From positions 1 through 64,000 of the forward strand of contig CALWSL010000009.1 of NCBI GenBank assembly GCA_944384205.1: a stretch of DNA of 64,000 nucleotides, in the 5' to 3' direction. Both the position numbers and the translations under genes were made by a program. Of the stretch, positions 41,559-50,389 are shown in pieces; the stretch's first letter is position 1, and every line of letters begins with the position of its first letter. The DNA is from an uncultured Acetatifactor sp. (GTDB lineage Bacteria > Bacillota > Clostridia > Lachnospirales > Lachnospiraceae). The notes beneath the pieces are model-generated. The model made no database searches and was not told the origin of the DNA. It was given only the letters and a program-made list of their open reading frames with translations.

Positions 41559-43331
41559 ATGTTTTATCCTGAGGAACTTGTAGAAGAAATCAGAATGAAG
41601 AACGATATCGTGGACGTGATATCGGGATATGTAAAACTGCAGAAAAAAGGGAGCAATCATTGGGGATGCTGCCCTTTTCATAATGAAAAGACGCCATCCT
41701 TTTCGGTGTCGCAGCAAAAGCAGATGTATCACTGTTTTGGATGCGGCGTCAGCGGAAATGTGTACACCTTTGTAATGAAGTACGAAAACTTCACGTTTCC
41801 TGAGGCCGTGAAAGCGCTGGCGGACAGAGCGGGGGTACAACTGCCGGAAGCGGAAGAATCTGCGGAAATGAAAAAGAAAGCAGGCAAACGGGCAAGGCTT
41901 TTGGAGGTAAACAAGGAGGCGGCTAAGTTTTTCTATTATCAGCTTCGCTCTCCCCACGGGGAGACAGGGCAGCAATATCTGAAAAAGAGGCAGTTGTCTG
42001 ACGAAACCATGCACAGGTTTGGTCTGGGTTATGCGGGAAAGAACGGTGCGCTTTTGGTTGAGTATCTGCGCAAGAAGGGGTTTGAGGACGGACTGATAAA
42101 GGAAGCGGGACTTGCGAACTTTACGGAGCGGTCAGGATTCTTAAGCCAGTTCTGGAATCGCGTCATGTTTCCCATACAGGATATCAACCACCGCGTCATC
42201 GGCTTCGGCGGGCGGGTGATGGGAGACGGAGAACCGAAATATTTGAATTCTCCCGAAACTCCTGTTTTTGATAAACGAAGAAATCTGTACGGCTTGAATT
42301 TTGCACGAACGGCGAGGAGCGGCAATATTATCCTGTGCGAGGGGTATATGGATGTGATTGCGCTGCATCAGGCGGGCTTTACACAGGCGGTTGCATCTCT
42401 GGGAACAGCGTTTACGCCGGAACAGGCGAAACTTTTGCACCGCTATACGGACAATGTGCTGCTGGCATACGACAGCGACGGCGCCGGAGTGAAAGCGGCT
42501 CTCAGGGGTGTCGGTATCCTGCGGGATGAAGGTCTTACCGGTAAGGTGATAAATATGAAACCTTATAAGGACCCGGATGAATTTATCAAAAATCTGGGAT
42601 GTGAGGCTTTTCAGGAGCGGATAAATCAGGCGGAGAACAGTTTTTTCTTTGAAATCCGTATTCTGGAGGGAAACTATGACTTAAATGACCCGGAGGATAA
42701 AACGAAATTTCACAGGGAGATAGCCAAAAAGCTCTGTGAATTTAAGGAGGACGTGGAGCGGGAAAATTATTTGCAGGCGGTAGCGGACAAGTATCATATC
42801 GGCTTTGAAAATCTGCGGAAGCTGGTTATGAGTTATGCTTCCCAGACGGGGTTAGTACGTCCGGTAGAGCGTCCAAGATCAGGAGTACAGCAGAAAAATC
42901 ATCCTGAGGAAAATGCAAAAAAATCCCAACGGCTTCTGATTACATGGATTTCGGACAATCCTGCCATCTATCAGAAAATCAAAGACTATATATCGGCGGC
43001 GGATTTTACCGAGGACTTGTACAAAAAAGTTGCCGGACGTCTGTTTGAGGACTTAGAGAAGGGGAATTTTAATCCTGCGGGCATTATCAGTATGTTTGAG
43101 GATGAGGAGGAGCAGCGCGAGGCGGCAAGTCTGTTTCATACGAATCTGCCGGAGCTGACTACCGTGCAGGAGCGGGAAAAGGCATTTCATGATATTCTTT
43201 TGGCTGTTAAAAAAAACAGTTATGAATATTATACTGCGAGAATGGGAACAGATGTTAACAGTACGGAACAGGTAATTAAAGGAAAAAAAGCGTTGGAAAA
43301 GCTTGCAAAAACGCATATTTCTCTGGATTAA
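41559..43331 (+). CDS. dnaG: DNA primase
   Basis: 590 residues, AGGAG before the ATG. The N-terminal CHC2 zinc site is C-C-P-F-H-N-E-K-T-P-S-F and C-F-G-C-G (about 38-64). The core and TOPRIM domains show V-I-G-F-G-G-R-V-M-G, Y-L-N-S-P-E-T and the TOPRIM E in I-L-C-E-G-Y-M-D-V, then A-Y-D-S-D-G-A-G (DxD). The C-terminal helicase-binding domain is the least conserved part. It synthesises RNA primers at the replication fork. Confidence 0.95.
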   Translation: MFYPEELVEEIRMKNDIVDVISGYVKLQKKGSNHWGCCPFHNEKTPSFSVSQQKQMYHCFGCGVSGNVYTFVMKYENFTFPEAVKALADRAGVQLPEAEESAEMKKKAGKRARLLEVNKEAAKFFYYQLRSPHGETGQQYLKKRQLSDETMHRFGLGYAGKNGALLVEYLRKKGFEDGLIKEAGLANFTERSGFLSQFWNRVMFPIQDINHRVIGFGGRVMGDGEPKYLNSPETPVFDKRRNLYGLNFARTARSGNIILCEGYMDVIALHQAGFTQAVASLGTAFTPEQAKLLHRYTDNVLLAYDSDGAGVKAALRGVGILRDEGLTGKVINMKPYKDPDEFIKNLGCEAFQERINQAENSFFFEIRILEGNYDLNDPEDKTKFHREIAKKLCEFKEDVERENYLQAVADKYHIGFENLRKLVMSYASQTGLVRPVERPRSGVQQKNHPEENAKKSQRLLITWISDNPAIYQKIKDYISAADFTEDLYKKVAGRLFEDLEKGNFNPAGIISMFEDEEEQREAASLFHTNLPELTTVQEREKAFHDILLAVKKNSYEYYTARMGTDVNSTEQVIKGKKALEKLAKTHISLD

Positions 43332-43384
43332 GGTCAAAATAGAAAAAGCTTATATTAAAATACAAAAGGAAATTTTTGGGAAGG

Positions 43385-44509
43385 ATGGAACCACAAATGG
43401 ATGAAAACACACAGGCAAAATTTTTAGAAAAAATAAATGAGCTTTTGAATATGGCAAAAAAGAAAAAGAATGTTTTGGAATATCAGGAAATCAACGATTT
43501 CTTTTCGGACATGAATCTGGGAGAGGAGCAGTTTGAGAAAATCCTGGAGGTATTGGAGCAGAACAGTGTGGATGTTCTGCGCATTACGGACGAAGATGAT
43601 GTGGACGATGAAGAAATTATGTTGTCTGAAGAAGATGAGGTAGATGTGGAGAGCATTGACCTCTCTGTTCCTGACGGAATCAGTATTGAGGACCCGGTCC
43701 GCATGTATCTGAAGGAAATCGGCAAGGTTCCCCTGTTAAGCGCAGAGGAAGAGATAGAGCTTGCTAAGAGGATGGAGCTGGGGGATCAGGAGGCGAAGAA
43801 GCGTCTTGCAGAGGCAAACTTACGTCTGGTAGTCAGCATCGCGAAGCGTTATGTAGGACGTGGTATGCTGTTCCTCGATTTGATTCAGGAGGGAAATTTG
43901 GGATTGATTAAGGCGGTGGAAAAATTTGACTACCGTAAGGGATACAAATTCTCCACATATGCGACATGGTGGATTCGTCAGGCAATCACGAGAGCGATTG
44001 CAGATCAGGCCAGAACCATCCGTATTCCTGTGCATATGGTAGAAACCATAAACAAGCTGATTCGTGTGAGCCGCCAGCTTTTGCAGGAGCTTGGAAGAGA
44101 GCCGGCTCCGGAGGAAATTGCGGAGGAGATGAATATGCCGGTTGAGCGTGTCCGCGAAATTCTGAAAATCAGTCAGGAACCGGTATCTCTGGAAACGCCT
44201 ATCGGTGAAGAGGAGGACAGCCATCTGGGTGACTTTATTCAGGATGACAATGTTCCTGTTCCTTCGGATGCAGCGGCATTTACGCTGTTAAAGGAGCAGT
44301 TGGTTGAGGTTCTCGGCACCCTTACAGAGAGAGAGCAGAAGGTGCTTCGTCTGCGTTTCGGTCTGGATGATGGACGTGCCCGCACTTTAGAAGAGGTCGG
44401 AAAAGAATTCAATGTGACCCGTGAGCGCATCCGTCAGATTGAGGCGAAAGCGCTTCGTAAGCTGCGTCATCCCAGCCGCAGCCGCAAATTAAAGGATTAT
44501 CTGGACTAA
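43385..44509 (+). CDS. rpoD: Primary sigma factor SigA/RpoD
   Basis: About 374 residues. The start is ambiguous: TTG at 43376, ATG at 43385 or ATG at 43397. The acidic N-terminal region ([10 protein letters not shown]) leads to region 1.2 ([11 protein letters not shown]), region 2 ([30 protein letters not shown]), region 3 and region 4 ([21 protein letters not shown]). It is the housekeeping sigma factor. The stop overlaps trmK (TAATG). Confidence 0.96.
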   Translation: MEPQMDENTQAKFLEKINELLNMAKKKKNVLEYQEINDFFSDMNLGEEQFEKILEVLEQNSVDVLRITDEDDVDDEEIMLSEEDEVDVESIDLSVPDGISIEDPVRMYLKEIGKVPLLSAEEEIELAKRMELGDQEAKKRLAEANLRLVVSIAKRYVGRGMLFLDLIQEGNLGLIKAVEKFDYRKGYKFSTYATWWIRQAITRAIADQARTIRIPVHMVETINKLIRVSRQLLQELGREPAPEEIAEEMNMPVERVREILKISQEPVSLETPIGEEEDSHLGDFIQDDNVPVPSDAAAFTLLKEQLVEVLGTLTEREQKVLRLRFGLDDGRARTLEEVGKEFNVTRERIRQIEAKALRKLRHPSRSRKLKDYLD

Positions 44510-45258
44510 TGGCAGGCGATAGCGTTGTGCTTTCCAGACGGCTTAAGAGCCTTGCAGATATGGTATCCCATGGAAAGCGTGTGGTGGATGTGGGCTGTGA
44601 TCATGGCTTTTTATCTATTTATCTGGTACAACAGGGAATCAGTCCGGGTATACTCGCCATGGATGTGAGGAAAGGTCCGCTGTCCAGAGCGCAGGAGCAT
44701 ATTGCGGAATACGGACTGGAAAATTACATAGAGACACGTTTGTCAGACGGGCTTTTGGAATACAAAGCCGGTGAGGCGCAGTCTCTTGTGTGTGCGGGAA
44801 TGGGCGGCAGACTGATGATGAAAATTCTTTCAGAGAGCGGAGAAAAGGCGAAGGCTTTGGAAGAGTTAATTTTGCAGCCGCAGTCAGAGCTTCCCGCATT
44901 TCGCAAATTTTTAAGAACAGAAGGCTATCTGACGCTGGATGAAAATATCGTGTGCGAAGACGGAAAATTTTATTTTCTGTTTAAAGTGCGTTTTGACCCG
45001 GCAGCAGTGCAGAAGGAAGTCTTTTATGACGACGATAAAAGCAGGATATATGAGAAATATGGCAGGCTTTTGTTGGAAAGAAGGCATCCTGTACTGCGGG
45101 AATATCTGGAATATATGATTGGGACGGCAAAGCAGATTGAAGAGAAGCTTTTAAATAATCAGGCGGAGAGGGCGAAAAAACGTCTTTCGGAGGTCAGAGC
45201 GGAAATCGCAGATTTGAAAGCGGCGCTTGCAGGATTTTATGAACAGGGAAGCATATAG
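44509..45258 (+). CDS. trmK: tRNA (adenine-22 N1)-methyltransferase
   Basis: 249 residues translated through overlap with rpoD. The AdoMet site V-V-D-V-G-C-D-H-G-F-L-S-I-Y-L (about 24-38) is the TrmK signature, followed by D-V-R-K-G-P-L and the catalytic-type C-A-G-M-G-G-R-L-M (about 90-98). C-terminal coiled helices complete the protein. It methylates A22 in the D-arm of tRNA. The rpoD-trmK order is standard in Firmicutes. Confidence 0.93.
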   Translation: MAGDSVVLSRRLKSLADMVSHGKRVVDVGCDHGFLSIYLVQQGISPGILAMDVRKGPLSRAQEHIAEYGLENYIETRLSDGLLEYKAGEAQSLVCAGMGGRLMMKILSESGEKAKALEELILQPQSELPAFRKFLRTEGYLTLDENIVCEDGKFYFLFKVRFDPAAVQKEVFYDDDKSRIYEKYGRLLLERRHPVLREYLEYMIGTAKQIEEKLLNNQAERAKKRLSEVRAEIADLKAALAGFYEQGSI

Positions 45259-45312
45259 TATTAAAAACAGAGAAGACAGCGGAGTAAGATGGCGAGAAGG
45301 GCAGGTTGCAGA

Positions 45313-46968
45313 ATGTATACAATTACGATAAACGGAGAACAGAAAAAGTATCCACAGGGAATCACATATGAGAATATTGTGGATGAATATCAGGAACAGT
45401 ATGACAATATGATTGTTGTGGCAGCGGCAGACGGTAAAATAAGGGAGCTTTTCAAAAAAGTGACAAAGGACTGTACGGTGGATTTCTTTACATTAAAGGA
45501 TGATATCGGTCACAAGACCTATGTGCGTACAGCGACCATGTTGCTTTTAAAGGGTGTGTTTGATGTGTTTGGTGAAGAAAGCTGTATGAGCTGCCGTGTG
45601 GAATTTACGGTAGGAAACGGTTATTATGTGAATCCCTGCGGGACCATTCCTGCAACCAGAGAAAACGCCGAAAAGATAAAGGTAAGAATGCTGGAGCTGG
45701 TAGAGAAAAAAACGCCGTTTATGAAGCGTTCCTACCCTATTGAAGAGGCAATGGAATTGTTTCGTACTCATAAGATGCAGGATAAGGAGCGACTGTTTCG
45801 TTATCGGAGAAGTTCTTTTGTAAATATTTATGAAATTGAAGGATACTATGATTATTATTACGGGTATATGCTTCCAAATGCAGGATATGTAAAATGGTTT
45901 GATGTGATACCATATGCTGACGGCTTTATGCTGCTGCTCCCCAGAAAGAAGAATCCTATGGTGGTAGAGCCGTTTAAGGAGCAGAAAAAGCTGTTCCATA
46001 CCCTGAAGGCGTCAGAGGATTGGGGCAGAAAGATTGGAATCGCAACAGTCGGCGATTTAAACGACGGTATTTGCAGCGGTTCCTTCAGTGAACTGATTCT
46101 GGTTCAGGAGGCGGAGCAGGAGCGTAAAATCGGCGAGATTGCCAAGGATATTGTAAACCGGGGCGGGGTTAAATTTGTTATGATTGCAGGACCTTCCTCT
46201 TCGGGAAAGACCAGCTTTTCCCACAGACTTTCCATACAACTGCGCACACTGGGCAAGGTTCCTCACCCGATTGCATTGGATGATTATTTTGTGGACAGGG
46301 AGCACACGCCCAGAGATGAGAACGGTGAATATAATTTTGAGTGTCTGGAAGCGATAGATACAAAAAAATTTAATGAGGATATGACGAAGCTTCTGGCAGG
46401 AGAGCAGGTAGAGATGCCTACCTTTAATTTTAAAACCGGAAAAAGGGAGTATCACGGCGATTATAAGAAGCTTGGTCCCGACGATATTTTGGTTATTGAA
46501 GGGATTCATGGGTTGAATGATAAAACATCTTATGCGCTGCCGAAGGAAAGCAAGTATAAGATTTATATCAGTGCGCTGACTAATATAAATGTAGATGACC
46601 ACAACCGCATTCCCACCACGGACGGAAGGCTACTCCGGCGTATGGTGCGCGATGCGAGGACAAGGGGGTCGGATGCCCGAAGAACCATAGAAATGTGGCC
46701 CTCTGTCAGACGTGGTGAGGAGGAGAATATTTTTCCCTTTCAGGAGGATGCGGACGCCATGTTTAATTCCGTATTGATTTACGAGCTTGCTGTATTGAAG
46801 CAGTTTGCGGAACCTCTTTTGTTTCAGATACCTAAGAATGCACCGGAATACTATGAAGCAAGGCGTTTGCTGAAGTTTCTTGATTATTTTCTAAGCGTAC
46901 CAAGCGAAAGCCTTCCCAATAATTCCATTTGCAGGGAATTTGTGGGAGGAAGCTGCTTTAAGGTGTGA
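45313..46968 (+). CDS. TGS-domain nucleoside (uridine-type) kinase
   Basis: 551 residues from ATG 45313 (M-Y-T-I-T-I-N-G-E-Q-K); an ATG 24 bases earlier is less likely. Residues 1-65 are a TGS/ubiquitin-like domain, followed by a threonyl-tRNA-synthetase-like second domain (residues about 70-200). The kinase part has the P-loop A-G-P-S-S-S-G-K-T-S-F (about 295-305), D-D-Y-F-V-D and V-I-E-G-I-H-G-L-N. Such proteins are annotated as uridine kinase-like P-loop kinases; the true substrate is uncertain. Confidence 0.85.
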   Translation: MYTITINGEQKKYPQGITYENIVDEYQEQYDNMIVVAAADGKIRELFKKVTKDCTVDFFTLKDDIGHKTYVRTATMLLLKGVFDVFGEESCMSCRVEFTVGNGYYVNPCGTIPATRENAEKIKVRMLELVEKKTPFMKRSYPIEEAMELFRTHKMQDKERLFRYRRSSFVNIYEIEGYYDYYYGYMLPNAGYVKWFDVIPYADGFMLLLPRKKNPMVVEPFKEQKKLFHTLKASEDWGRKIGIATVGDLNDGICSGSFSELILVQEAEQERKIGEIAKDIVNRGGVKFVMIAGPSSSGKTSFSHRLSIQLRTLGKVPHPIALDDYFVDREHTPRDENGEYNFECLEAIDTKKFNEDMTKLLAGEQVEMPTFNFKTGKREYHGDYKKLGPDDILVIEGIHGLNDKTSYALPKESKYKIYISALTNINVDDHNRIPTTDGRLLRRMVRDARTRGSDARRTIEMWPSVRRGEEENIFPFQEDADAMFNSVLIYELAVLKQFAEPLLFQIPKNAPEYYEARRLLKFLDYFLSVPSESLPNNSICREFVGGSCFKV

Positions 46969-46977
46969 GACAAAGTC

Positions 46978-47006
46978 TTGATTTTTGCTCAGAGAACCGA
47001 TATAAT
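46978..47006 (+). promoter_or_regulatory. Promoter of rnpB
   Basis: TTGATT (46978-46983) and TATAAT (47001-47006) with a 17-base spacer, a few bases upstream of the RNase P RNA. Confidence 0.75.
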
Positions 47007-47011
47007 CAGTG

Positions 47012-47487
47012 GGGCGTAAGTAAGACGGATAATCGCAGCTGCAAATTGCAGGTGAGGAAAGTCCGGGCTTCACAGGGCAGGATGCCAGATAACGTCTGGT
47101 GGAGGCGACTCCAAGGCTAGTGCAATAGAAATATACCGCCACGACTTCACGGCTTATCTGTGGAGAAGAGAAGAGTCCGTGGGAGACTTCTGCATTGTGT
47201 GGAAGAATCCGCAGGTGGATTCTGCATTATTTGCGGAAGTTGCGCGGCAACTTCCCGGCGAAACGCTTTGCGTTTCACCGTGGTAAGGGTGGAAAGGCAG
47301 TGTAAGAGACTACCGTTCGTCTGGTAACAGGCGGAGCCATGTAAACCCCATCCGAAGCAAGACCAAGAAGAAAGCGACAGGTTTGCCCGACCTGCTTTCA
47401 GGTAGGTCGCTTGATGCGGCTGGCGACAGCCGTACTAGATAGATGATTATCCGAGACAGAACCCGGCTTATAGTCTTGCTTACGCCT
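47012..47487 (+). ncRNA. rnpB: RNase P RNA
   Basis: The ends pair as GGCGTAAG/CTTACGCC (helix P1). The universal core is present: GAGGAAAGTCCGGGCTTC near the 5' end and CAGAACCCGGCTTATAG near the 3' end, plus GTAACAGGCGGAGCCATG in the middle. The length of about 475 nt is long for the class. An extra hairpin around 47230-47285 (GAAGTTGC/GCAACTTC and GAAACGC/GCGTTTC) and a second at 47378-47412 explain this. It is the catalytic subunit that matures the 5' ends of tRNA. Confidence 0.95.
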
Positions 47488-47499
47488 TTTATTTAGTGG

Positions 47500-48189
47500 T
47501 TGCCTTTTCCGGGGGAGCGGGCAGCCTGCTACTCGGCGGATTTACTATTACGGCAGTATAAGAGAATCCGGGATGAGAAGAAAAAGAAGTTCAGCTACAA
47601 GGACATAAAGCCTGTCTATACCATCGTCCTGTTTGAATGCAGCCCGGTGGAATTCCATCAGTTTCCCGATACCTATCTTCATTATGTCGAACCGAAATCG
47701 GACAGCGGGATTTCGTTAAATTTAATTCAAAAATATCTCTTTATTCCCCTTGACATCTTTCAGAAAATTTATCACAATAAGGATATAACCAGTAACGCTG
47801 ACGCATGGCTGGCATTCCTGTGCATGGACGGGGCGGAGGATGTAATCCGGCTGATAACCGCCTACCCCCGGTTCAAGCCCCTGTATGAGGAAATATACCG
47901 GCTGTGCTTAAATACGGAGAAGATTATGGGATTGTTTTCAAAGGAATTACAAATATTAGATGAAAATACGGTGCAGTACATGATGGACGAGATGCAGGAG
48001 ACCATCAATAAACAGCAGGGAACTATTGATGAACAGCAGGGTACTATCAATGAGATGCAGGGGCAGCTTGGAGAGAAAGAGGATATCATAGAAGAAAAAG
48101 ACGCCATGATTGCGGAGAAAAATGCTGACATCCAGGCGCTGCAAAAACGCATCAAAGACTTGGAGGAGGAACGGGAATACTCTGTATGA
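47500..48189 (+). pseudogene. Rpn/PD-(D/E)XK transposase-like protein, N-terminally truncated
   Basis: The first residues of real homology are A-C-Y-S-A-D-L-L-L-R-Q-Y, which in intact Rpn-family proteins lie about 100 residues inside. The nuclease core with its D...ExK residues is therefore mostly missing. The rest is typical (Y-T-I-V-L-F-E-C-S-P-V-E-F-H), ending in a Gln/Glu coiled coil with imperfect repeats (Q-Q-G-T-I-D-E, Q-Q-G-T-I-N-E). The ATG at 47500 lies 12 bases after rnpB without a ribosome site. Probably a non-functional relic inserted at the rnpB end. Confidence 0.7.
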
Positions 48190-48282
48190 GGAAATATACA
48201 TTGACAAGTGTTTGCTTATGGAGGAAAATAGAAAACAGTGGGTTAGTGTAGCAAAACACAAAGTAAGAAAGGATTGAGTAAT

Positions 48283-49380
48283 ATGACAAAGATTGATGTA
48301 GTATCAGGCTTTCTTGGAGCAGGTAAAACTACTTTGATAAAGAAGCTGTTGAAAGAGGCATTGGACGGCAGCAAAACGGTTCTGATTGAGAATGAATTTG
48401 GAGAAATCGGTATTGACGGCGGATTTTTGAAAGAAGCGGGAATTGAAATTAAAGAGATGAATTCCGGCTGCATCTGTTGTTCTCTGGTTGGCGATTTCGG
48501 TACTTCTCTGAAGGAAGTTATCAGCACCTATGCGCCTGAGAGAATTTTAATTGAGCCTTCGGGAGTAGGCAAACTCTCTGATGTGTTAAAGGCTGTGGAA
48601 AATGTTGCAGGAGAATTGGATGTACAGGTAAACAGTGCGGTTGCGGTTGTGGATGCCACAAAATGCAAAATGTTTATCAAAAATTTCGGCGAGTTTTTCA
48701 TAAATCAGATTGCTTATGCGGGAACTATTATTTTGAGCAGGACGGGGAAAATCTCACAGGAAAAGCTGAATACCTGTGTGGAACTGATTCGTGAGCACAA
48801 TAAGGCGGCTACGATTATCACAACCCCCTGGGAGCAGTTGGAAGGAACTGCAATTTTGGAAACCATTGAGGGGGCGGATAAGCTGGAGGATATGATGAAA
48901 GAAATGTTAGAAGATGTCCACGAGCATGGAGAGGGCTGTTGCGGACATCATCATGACCATGAGGAGCATGAGCATCACCACGAGCATGGAGAGGGCTGCT
49001 GCGGGCATCATCATGACCATGAGGAGCATGAACATCACCACGAGCATGGAGAAGGCTGCACCTGTGGATGCCATGACCATCATCATACCAATGACCACCA
49101 TCATGCAGATGAAGTGTTTACAAGCTGGGGCATGGAGACACCCAATGTGTACGGCAGAGAGGAAATCGACAGCATTCTGACTGCTCTGGACAGCGGTGAA
49201 TACGGCGCTGTTTTACGAGCAAAGGGCATGGTGCCTGCGGAGGATGATACATGGATTTATTATGACTATGTTCCGGGAGAGCATGAAATCAGAAGCGGAA
49301 AGCCTGAAGTGACCGGCAAAATCTGCGTTATCGGTTCTAAGCTGGATGAGGAGAAGCTGGCGGTGCTTTTTCGCAAATAA
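48283..49380 (+). CDS. CobW-family G3E GTPase (metallochaperone) with His-rich repeats
   Basis: 365 residues from ATG 48283, with AAAGGA ten bases upstream. The P-loop is G-F-L-G-A-G-K-T-T (about 8-16), the metal site C-I-C-C (about 66-69), and E-P-S-G-V-G is switch II-like. Between the GTPase and the CobW C-terminal domain lies a His/Cys/Glu metal-binding insert made of a 20-residue unit (H-E-H-G-E-G-C-C-G-H-H-H-D-H...) repeated about 2.5 times. G3E GTPases hand metals such as Zn or Co to client proteins. A second G3E GTPase and a ZIP transporter follow. Confidence 0.9.
   Translation: MTKIDVVSGFLGAGKTTLIKKLLKEALDGSKTVLIENEFGEIGIDGGFLKEAGIEIKEMNSGCICCSLVGDFGTSLKEVISTYAPERILIEPSGVGKLSDVLKAVENVAGELDVQVNSAVAVVDATKCKMFIKNFGEFFINQIAYAGTIILSRTGKISQEKLNTCVELIREHNKAATIITTPWEQLEGTAILETIEGADKLEDMMKEMLEDVHEHGEGCCGHHHDHEEHEHHHEHGEGCCGHHHDHEEHEHHHEHGEGCTCGCHDHHHTNDHHHADEVFTSWGMETPNVYGREEIDSILTALDSGEYGAVLRAKGMVPAEDDTWIYYDYVPGEHEIRSGKPEVTGKICVIGSKLDEEKLAVLFRK
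48919..49068 (+). repeat. 60-bp tandem repeat encoding the His-rich metal-binding insert
   Basis: Units start at 48919, 48979 and 49039 (partial) and differ by only a few bases. Repeat-number change would alter the count of His ligands without shifting the frame. Confidence 0.85.
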
Positions 49381-49446
49381 GCGGTAAGGCAGTGAAACAA
49401 AATGGATATCATAATAAATAGATAATGGATGGAAAGGCGGCAGAGG

Positions 49447-50376
49447 ATGAAGCCGGTATATGTAATTAATGGTTTCCTGGAGAGTGGTAAGACGGAGTTT
49501 ATTACGTTTACTCTGGGACAGCCCTATTTTCAAATTAAAGGGAAAACCCTGATTATTCTTTGTGAAGAGGGGGAAATAGAGTATGACGAGGCGCTTTTAA
49601 AAAAGAGCCGTGCCGAGATAGAAGTGATTGAGGATGAGGAGGATTTCAATCCGTCTCATTTGATGGAGCTTGAAAAAAAGCATAAGCCTGAGAGAATTAT
49701 TATTGAATATAACGGTATGTGGAATTATAAGGATATGAAGCTTCCATGGTACTGGAAGATTGAGCAGCAGATTACCACGATTGACGGTTCCACTTTTCCT
49801 ATGTATTACACTAATATGCGTTCTCTTTTGGCAGAGATGGTCCGCAAGTCGGAAATGATTATTTTCAATCGTTGTGACGGTATCAGCGATTTGAACAATT
49901 ACAAGAGAAATATTAAGGCGGTAAATCCTTCTGCGGATGTTATTTTTGAGGATTCCAACGGCGAAATTGACGAGATTTTTGAAGAGGATTTACCGTATGA
50001 CTTAAATCAGGATGTGATTGTGCTTGACAATATGGGATATGGTATCTGGTATCTGGATTCCATGGAACATTTGGAACGTTACATCGGCAAAAAGGTTCAG
50101 TTTGTGGCAATGGTGTTAAAGCCCGAAAACTTTCCGGAGGGTTATTTTGTGCCGGGACGAATGGCGATGACCTGCTGTGCGGACGATATGGCGTTTCTAG
50201 GATATGCCTGTGAATTTGCGGGTGCGGAAGCTTTGAAGCAAAAGGAATGGGTAAAGGTTACTGCCACCGTAACCAGAGAGTATTGGGAGGATTATAAGGG
50301 CGAAGGTCCTATGCTCCATGCTGTCAGTGTGGAAAAAACCAAGGCGCCGAAGGAAGAAGTAATCAGTTTTATGTAA
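49447..50376 (+). CDS. Second CobW/G3E-type GTP-binding protein
   Basis: 309 residues from ATG 49447 (M-K-P-V-Y-V-I-N-G-F-L-E-S-G-K-T-E-F). The P-loop G-F-L-E-S-G-K-T is retained but the CxCC metal motif is replaced by L-C-E-E-G-E. The C-terminal domain (from about residue 195) resembles the YcgQ/TIGR03943-type domain, with Y-F-V-P-G-R-M-A-M-T-C-C-A-D-D (about 238-252). Relatives usually accompany a YcgR-like permease, which is not seen here. A metal-trafficking role with the preceding CobW protein is likely. Confidence 0.75.
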   Translation: MKPVYVINGFLESGKTEFITFTLGQPYFQIKGKTLIILCEEGEIEYDEALLKKSRAEIEVIEDEEDFNPSHLMELEKKHKPERIIIEYNGMWNYKDMKLPWYWKIEQQITTIDGSTFPMYYTNMRSLLAEMVRKSEMIIFNRCDGISDLNNYKRNIKAVNPSADVIFEDSNGEIDEIFEEDLPYDLNQDVIVLDNMGYGIWYLDSMEHLERYIGKKVQFVAMVLKPENFPEGYFVPGRMAMTCCADDMAFLGYACEFAGAEALKQKEWVKVTATVTREYWEDYKGEGPMLHAVSVEKTKAPKEEVISFM

Positions 50377-50389
50377 GGAAAAGAAGAAG

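Noticed and set aside
44639-44899. Antisense open frames over trmK and other housekeeping genes
   Set aside because: They mirror codon usage of the real genes and lack ribosome sites and homology.
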